Source: an uncultured Winogradskyella sp. | Lineage (GTDB): Bacteria; Bacteroidota; Bacteroidia; Flavobacteriales; Flavobacteriaceae | Direction: 5' to 3' | NCBI GenBank assembly: GCA_913061495.1 | Contig: CAJXVG010000004.1 | Span: 1-56,154 of the forward strand | Length of the DNA: 56,154 nucleotides | Made by a program: the position numbers and the translations under genes | Notes under the pieces: generated by a model | Database searches by the model: none | What the model was told of the DNA's origin: nothing | What the model saw: the letters and a program-made list of their open reading frames with translations, nothing else | Shown here: positions 52,142 to 56,154 of the stretch, piece by piece | Numbering within the stretch: the stretch's first letter is position 1 | Layout: every line of letters begins with the position of its first letter

Positions 52142-54595
52142 ATGAACGAAGCACAAACCAAACACGATTTAATAGAACCTGCTTTGCGTGCCGCAGGTTG
52201 GGGAAAAGTTAAGGGCAGCCGTTTGCGTTTAGAGTTTCCTATTACCAAAGGGCGTATACTTGGTAAAAACAGACGCGCACAACCTTTGTTTGCGGATTAT
52301 GTATTGGAGTACAAAAACAGACGTATTGCTGTTGTAGAAGCTAAAGCAAGGGATAAATATTATACTGATGGAGTAGGGCAAGCCAAAGATTACGCAGAGC
52401 GTTTAAACATTCGTTTTACCTATTGCACCAATGGCATACGTATTTATGGTGCGGATATTGAAGAAGGTACAGAAGGCGATGTGTCTAAATATCCGTCACC
52501 AGACGAGCTTTGGGAAATGACCTACCCAACACCCAAGGAAGATTATAAAGTTGAGATTGCCAAGTGGAAAGAACGTTTGTTTAAAATCCCTTTTGAAGAT
52601 AGAGGTGGCACTTGGCAGCCCAGATATTACCAACACAATGCCATTGCCAAAGTATTGGAAGCTGTGGCAGAGAAAAAGGATAGAATACTACTCACCTTAG
52701 CCACAGGTACAGGTAAAACCGCCATTGCGTTTCAAATTGCCTGGAAACTGTTTCATGCCAAATGGAACTTAAGACGTGATGCCAGCAGAGCACCTCGTAT
52801 TTTATTTTTAGCAGACAGAAACATATTGGCAGACCAAGCTTTTAACGCCTTTAACGCATTCGATGTTATTGACGAGAACATAAAAGTGCGCATTCGTCCA
52901 TCAGAAATTAAAAAGAAAGGTCAAGTCCCTAAAAACGGTAATGTGTTTTTTACCATTTTCCAAACCTTTATGACAGATGCGCAGAAAGGGGCTGATGAAG
53001 AAGATTTACCAGAGGATGAAGCACCAAAACAAAAAGAGCCTAAGGATTTTAATTTTGGGCAATACCCAAAAGATTTCTTCGACTTTATCATTATAGACGA
53101 GTGCCATAGAGGAGGCGCCAATGACGAAAGTTCTTGGCGTGCCATTATGGAGTACTTTTCTCCTGCGGTACAGTTGGGCTTAACAGCCACACCAAAACGG
53201 GATGTCAATAAAGATACCTATGATTACTTTGGTGAGCCTGTGTACCGTTACAAGCTAAAAGAGGGAATTAATGATGGGTTTTTATCTCCATTTAGGGTAA
53301 AGCAAATAGAAACCAACTACGATGAATATACCGTAACCGATGATGATGTTATTTTAGATGGTGAAGCTGAGGTTGGTGATACCTTTACCTATCGCGATTA
53401 CGGACGTAAAATTATAATTAAACAAGTAGAGGAATTTAGGGTCAAAAAATTTCTTGGGCTTATCAATCAAAACCAAAAATCATTGGTGTTTTGTGCTACC
53501 CAAAAGCATGCGGCACTTATAAGAGATTTAATTAACCAATTCAGTGCCAGTACAAATATCAATTATTGCCATCGGGTCACAGCAGATGATGGTAAAAGAG
53601 GGGAGCAACATCTGCGCGATTTTCAGGATAACGAAAAGAGCATCCCAACGGTACTGACCACATCACAAAAGTTAAGTACGGGAGTTGATGCGCCAGAAAT
53701 TAGAAACATAGTGTTACTGCGTCCTGTGGACTCTATGGTAGAATTTAAACAGATTGTAGGACGAGGCACACGACTATTTGATAGTAAGGCCTACTTTACC
53801 ATTTTCGATTTTGTACGTGCGCATAAACATTTTCAAGACCCAGAATGGGATGGAGAACCATTGCCACCAGAGTATCCGCCTGAAGGGGGTGAACCTAGAG
53901 TTTGTGCAAACTGCAATCAGCAGCCTTGTATGTGCCCAAAGGAACCAGAACTGGATTATGAGTGCGAAGAATGTAATAATATACCATGTGTATGTGAAAC
54001 ACCACCTCAAAGAATCATTAGAGTGAAACTTTCGGATAATAAAGAACGCGAAATAGACGCTACGGTAAAAACATCGTTTTGGAGTCCAGATGGTCGCCCT
54101 ATAGATCACGTAGAATTTATGAACCAACTCTACGGAGATCTACCAACACTAGTTGCAGACGAAGAAGCACTCCGTAAAGTTTGGAGTCTACCAAGTACAC
54201 GTAAAAAGCTGTTAGTAGAACTCAGTGAAAAAGGCTATTCTAACGAGCAGTTAGAAGACTTGCGTAATCTTATTCATGGCAAGGATAGTGATCTTTTTGA
54301 TGTATTGAGTTATGTTGCTTATCACAAAGACCTTGTGCCAAGATTGGTAAGGGCTGAGAAAGCAAAAGTTCAATTAAAGGATTATAACCCTAAGCAACAA
54401 GAGTTTTTAAATTTTGTATTGGAGCAGTATGTAAGGGATGGAGTAGAAGAACTAAATCTTGAAAAACTATCACCATTACTACTTTTAAAGTACAAAGCCA
54501 TATCGGACGCAAAACGTCAACTTGGAGATATCGCATCTATTCGCAATGCTTTTATTAGTTTTCAGGGTAGCTTGTATAGAGATGAGGCGAGTTGA
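52142..54595 (+). CDS. hsdR: Type I restriction-modification endonuclease/translocase subunit HsdR (EcoEI-like)
   Basis: About 817 residues. The N-terminal nuclease has the PD-(D/E)xK-type core VVEAKARDK; the SF2 motor has Walker A LATGTGKT (Lys192), Walker B IIIDECHRG, LGLTATP and QIVGRGTRL. A Cys-rich insert near 585-620 (VCANCNQQPCMC, then CEECNNIPCVC) looks like two tandem zinc ribbons. A C-terminal EcoEI-type domain follows. I start at 52142 (MNEAQTKHDL); the ATG at 52091 lies in the repeat. Separated from hsdS by the transposon, so expression may depend on a promoter there. Confidence 0.92.
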   Translation: MNEAQTKHDLIEPALRAAGWGKVKGSRLRLEFPITKGRILGKNRRAQPLFADYVLEYKNRRIAVVEAKARDKYYTDGVGQAKDYAERLNIRFTYCTNGIRIYGADIEEGTEGDVSKYPSPDELWEMTYPTPKEDYKVEIAKWKERLFKIPFEDRGGTWQPRYYQHNAIAKVLEAVAEKKDRILLTLATGTGKTAIAFQIAWKLFHAKWNLRRDASRAPRILFLADRNILADQAFNAFNAFDVIDENIKVRIRPSEIKKKGQVPKNGNVFFTIFQTFMTDAQKGADEEDLPEDEAPKQKEPKDFNFGQYPKDFFDFIIIDECHRGGANDESSWRAIMEYFSPAVQLGLTATPKRDVNKDTYDYFGEPVYRYKLKEGINDGFLSPFRVKQIETNYDEYTVTDDDVILDGEAEVGDTFTYRDYGRKIIIKQVEEFRVKKFLGLINQNQKSLVFCATQKHAALIRDLINQFSASTNINYCHRVTADDGKRGEQHLRDFQDNEKSIPTVLTTSQKLSTGVDAPEIRNIVLLRPVDSMVEFKQIVGRGTRLFDSKAYFTIFDFVRAHKHFQDPEWDGEPLPPEYPPEGGEPRVCANCNQQPCMCPKEPELDYECEECNNIPCVCETPPQRIIRVKLSDNKEREIDATVKTSFWSPDGRPIDHVEFMNQLYGDLPTLVADEEALRKVWSLPSTRKKLLVELSEKGYSNEQLEDLRNLIHGKDSDLFDVLSYVAYHKDLVPRLVRAEKAKVQLKDYNPKQQEFLNFVLEQYVRDGVEELNLEKLSPLLLLKYKAISDAKRQLGDIASIRNAFISFQGSLYRDEAS

Positions 54596-54614
54596 ACTCC
54601 TAGATGGTTGGTTT

Positions 54615-54668
54615 GATTGCTTCTCGATACTATTTTGTTTTTGGGGTCACAATCACTCGAAGTGACGG
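54615..54668. repeat. REP-like hairpin element, copy D
   Basis: Same element with a damaged first stem (TTTTGTT/GTCACAA) but an intact TCACTCGAAGTGACGG end. A decayed CTTCG..TGC.CTTAGG repeat follows at about 54705-54725. Confidence 0.75.
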
Positions 54669-54985
54669 TTTTATTTGTTTATGGGTTGTTTTGATTTCAA
54701 TGATTCTTCGTCTGCACTTAGGCTCAAGTCTCTCCGTGTCTTAAAGTGTGGTTATTGTTTGGTAGTGCTTATTTTTATCAGTTAACCATCAAATATTCAG
54801 TTGGTTGTAATTTTTATGATATTCTTATTGGGTTTTCGGGTGGTGCTGCTAATTTTATAAAAAACGCGTTTTTTCTGACTTTCTTTTTGCATTATTTTTA
54901 GAGAATTATTGGTTTTGTTGTAAATGCTTCAAAATTAAACAGTTGTGTATTTAAAAATATTTCATATGTTTGACGCACAGCTGTT

Positions 54986-55031
54986 TACAAATACAGTTTT
55001 TAATGGCACTGTAGTGCTGACTGTATTTGTA
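54986..55031 (+). promoter_or_regulatory. Nested stem-loop upstream of the last gene
   Basis: Outer 12-bp perfect stem TACAAATACAGT (54986-54997) with ACTGTATTTGTA (55020-55031); the loop holds an inner GCACT/AGTGC stem (55006-55010, 55013-55017). It lies 114 nt before the ATG at 55145. No T-run follows, so it is more likely a regulatory or protein-binding structure than a terminator. The rest of 54669-55144 is AT-rich with no gene seen. Confidence 0.6.
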
Positions 55032-55144
55032 GTTAATGTATCCATTTCCCTCTATCTCGTGTGCCCAAGGAGGCACAATTATTAACCAGATTGCATGTAC
55101 TTTTTATAAATGCCATAGGTACTGTAATCCTAACACTTAAAATT

Positions 55145-55945
55145 ATGGCTAGAAACAATTCATTTATTAGATTGGAAGGTACCTTGGATGGGTTGACCTT
55201 TTACAGACAGAACGGAACGTCTTATGTTAAGACGAAGAACCAGGTTAGTAGAAACCGAATTATGAACGACCCAGCGTATAAGCGTACTCGTGAGAATATG
55301 CAAGAATTTGGTGGTGCTACCCGCTGTGGTAAGGCTTTTAGAGAAAGTTTTGCTAGTATTGCCCGATTAGTGAGCGATACATATGTTAGCGGACGGGTTA
55401 CTGGTAAGATGCGGAGTATAATTAATAAAGGAGCAGGTGTGCGTGGTGAGCGTAATGTAAATGTGGTGGATAATACGGAGGCTTTTATTGGTTTTAATTT
55501 TAATAGCAGCAAGCCGTTTGATAGCCAGTTTAATGCTCCTTCTACAGGTCCCGAAATTACTGCAACACGTGATAAGGTGACTTGGTCTGTTGCAGATTTT
55601 AATACCGACACTTATGTTAGAAAACCTGAAGGTGCTACTCATTTTAAGCTAGCCTTAGCAGCAGGGTATGTTAGTAACTATGAATGGGTGCCGGAATTGA
55701 ATACATACGAACCTATTGAAGCCAAACCTAATGGTGTTGGTACAGTTTCTTACAGTGAAGCCATTGCCCTTGGCGGTATGGTTGGAGGTGCAACTGATTT
55801 GACCGTTAATTTATCTGACTACGCTCCAATACCTGTTACTACTGCTTTGTTTGGCGGTACGGCTATTGTGTTTTACCAAATGGTAAACGGAGAACTTTAT
55901 GAACTGGCGCAAGGCCATAGTATGAAGATTGCTGTCGGTGGTTGA
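55145..55945 (+). CDS. Hypothetical protein, Bacteroidota family of unknown function
   Basis: About 266 residues from MARNNSFIRLEGTLDGLTFY. No signal peptide or membrane helix. The N-terminal third is basic (RQNGTSYVKTKNQVSRNRI) and suggests nucleic-acid or surface contact; the remainder is beta-rich. I think similar proteins recur as paralogues in flavobacterial genomes but cannot name the family. The 5' extension to the GTG at 55061 is unlikely. Followed by a clear terminator. Confidence 0.65.
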   Translation: MARNNSFIRLEGTLDGLTFYRQNGTSYVKTKNQVSRNRIMNDPAYKRTRENMQEFGGATRCGKAFRESFASIARLVSDTYVSGRVTGKMRSIINKGAGVRGERNVNVVDNTEAFIGFNFNSSKPFDSQFNAPSTGPEITATRDKVTWSVADFNTDTYVRKPEGATHFKLALAAGYVSNYEWVPELNTYEPIEAKPNGVGTVSYSEAIALGGMVGGATDLTVNLSDYAPIPVTTALFGGTAIVFYQMVNGELYELAQGHSMKIAVGG

Positions 55946-55998
55946 TTGACTGATGGCGATTAGCCTTTAGCTCTTTGCTTTTGGCTACTGTTGATTTG

Positions 55999-56035
55999 AA
56001 TCCCGTATTGGTTTATCCTTTGCGGGATTTTTTTT
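55999..56035 (+). terminator. Terminator of the last gene
   Basis: AATCCCG (55999-56005) pairs with CGGGATT (56023-56029) and is followed by eight T (56028-56035), 54 nt past the stop at 55945. Confidence 0.85.
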
Positions 56036-56043
56036 GGAAGGGT

Positions 56044-56089
56044 ACTTGATACTATTTTGCCTTTGGGGCTAAAATCACGTGAAGTGACG
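56044..56089. repeat. REP-like hairpin element, copy E (degenerate)
   Basis: ACTTGATACTATTTTGCC..GGCTAAAATCACGTGAAGTGACG keeps the layout of the other copies with several substitutions; the second hairpin is now TCACGTGAAGTGA. No gene in the last 60 bp. Confidence 0.65.
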
Positions 56090-56154
56090 TGGGTTAAACT
56101 TGCTTGAATTATTGATTTTAGGTATTGGTAATTTTAAAAAGTTAATATTAGAGG

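Noticed and set aside
47136-54595. A multi-gene defence island including the NYN protein
   Set aside because: Only the type I restriction system is clear; the NYN/OST-HTH gene has no defence partner and is separated by repeats, so the link is not supported.

Overview
The window is AT-rich chromosomal DNA from a member of the Bacteroidota, most likely a marine Flavobacteriaceae (Winogradskyella-like, by inference). Supporting signs are a type IX secretion sorting domain at the end of an exported nuclease, several -7 elements of the form TAnnTTTG in place of sigma70 boxes, an almost complete lack of Shine-Dalgarno sequences, signal peptides ending in ..AQ, and flavobacterial families (DUF4294, DUF4268, fused E1 alpha/beta). 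Bases 1-44 are not biological: they are an Illumina Nextera i5 index plus the Tn5 mosaic end left at the contig end. No rRNA, tRNA or CRISPR array was seen.

Layout. 45-5000: 5'-truncated M1 aminopeptidase, patatin, small membrane protein, membrane-anchored glutamate-synthase-like flavoprotein. 5000-13000: AsmA-like protein, UvrD/PcrA helicase, a retropepsin-like protease coupled to a triple glycogen-binding-domain lipoprotein, YciO-like protein, MFS drug exporter. 13215-21270: two convergent two-gene operons that I read as one locus: an exported glucan-water-dikinase-like enzyme plus an exported beta-lactamase-fold hydrolase, facing a second such hydrolase plus an NTT-type nucleotide carrier fused to HEAT repeats. 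21461-25070: three-subunit biotin-dependent acyl-CoA carboxylase. 25155-37740: ordinary housekeeping and accessory genes (PrsW, NUDIX, M42 peptidase, DUF4294, hemolysin-III family, DinB, a frameshifted SRPBCC gene, DUF4268, ZIP, methyltransferases, fused branched-chain 2-oxoacid dehydrogenase E1). 37886-46003: a catalytically decayed M1 domain fused to an outer-membrane barrel, a T9SS-sorted nuclease-like protein, LOG-family protein, a 55-residue membrane protein, and UvrA.

46040-56154 is the accessory part. It has long gene-poor, G/T-rich intergenic tracts with five REP-like hairpin elements, a 243-bp near-identical direct repeat bracketing a NYN/OST-HTH gene and a 45-residue membrane protein, a (GTTT)7 microsatellite and a possible G-quadruplex. 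A type I restriction-modification operon (hsdM-hsdS-hsdR) follows, interrupted between hsdS and hsdR by an IS200-like HUH transposase within an array of short palindromes. The last gene encodes an unrecognised 266-residue protein.

The most interesting observation is the 13215-21270 locus. An ATP-grasp/phosphohistidine dikinase with a signal peptide needs nucleotide outside the cytoplasm, and the locus also encodes a nucleotide-carrier-family membrane protein. This suggests, without proving, an ATP-supplied phosphotransfer system in the periplasm, with two penicillin-binding-like hydrolases as partners.
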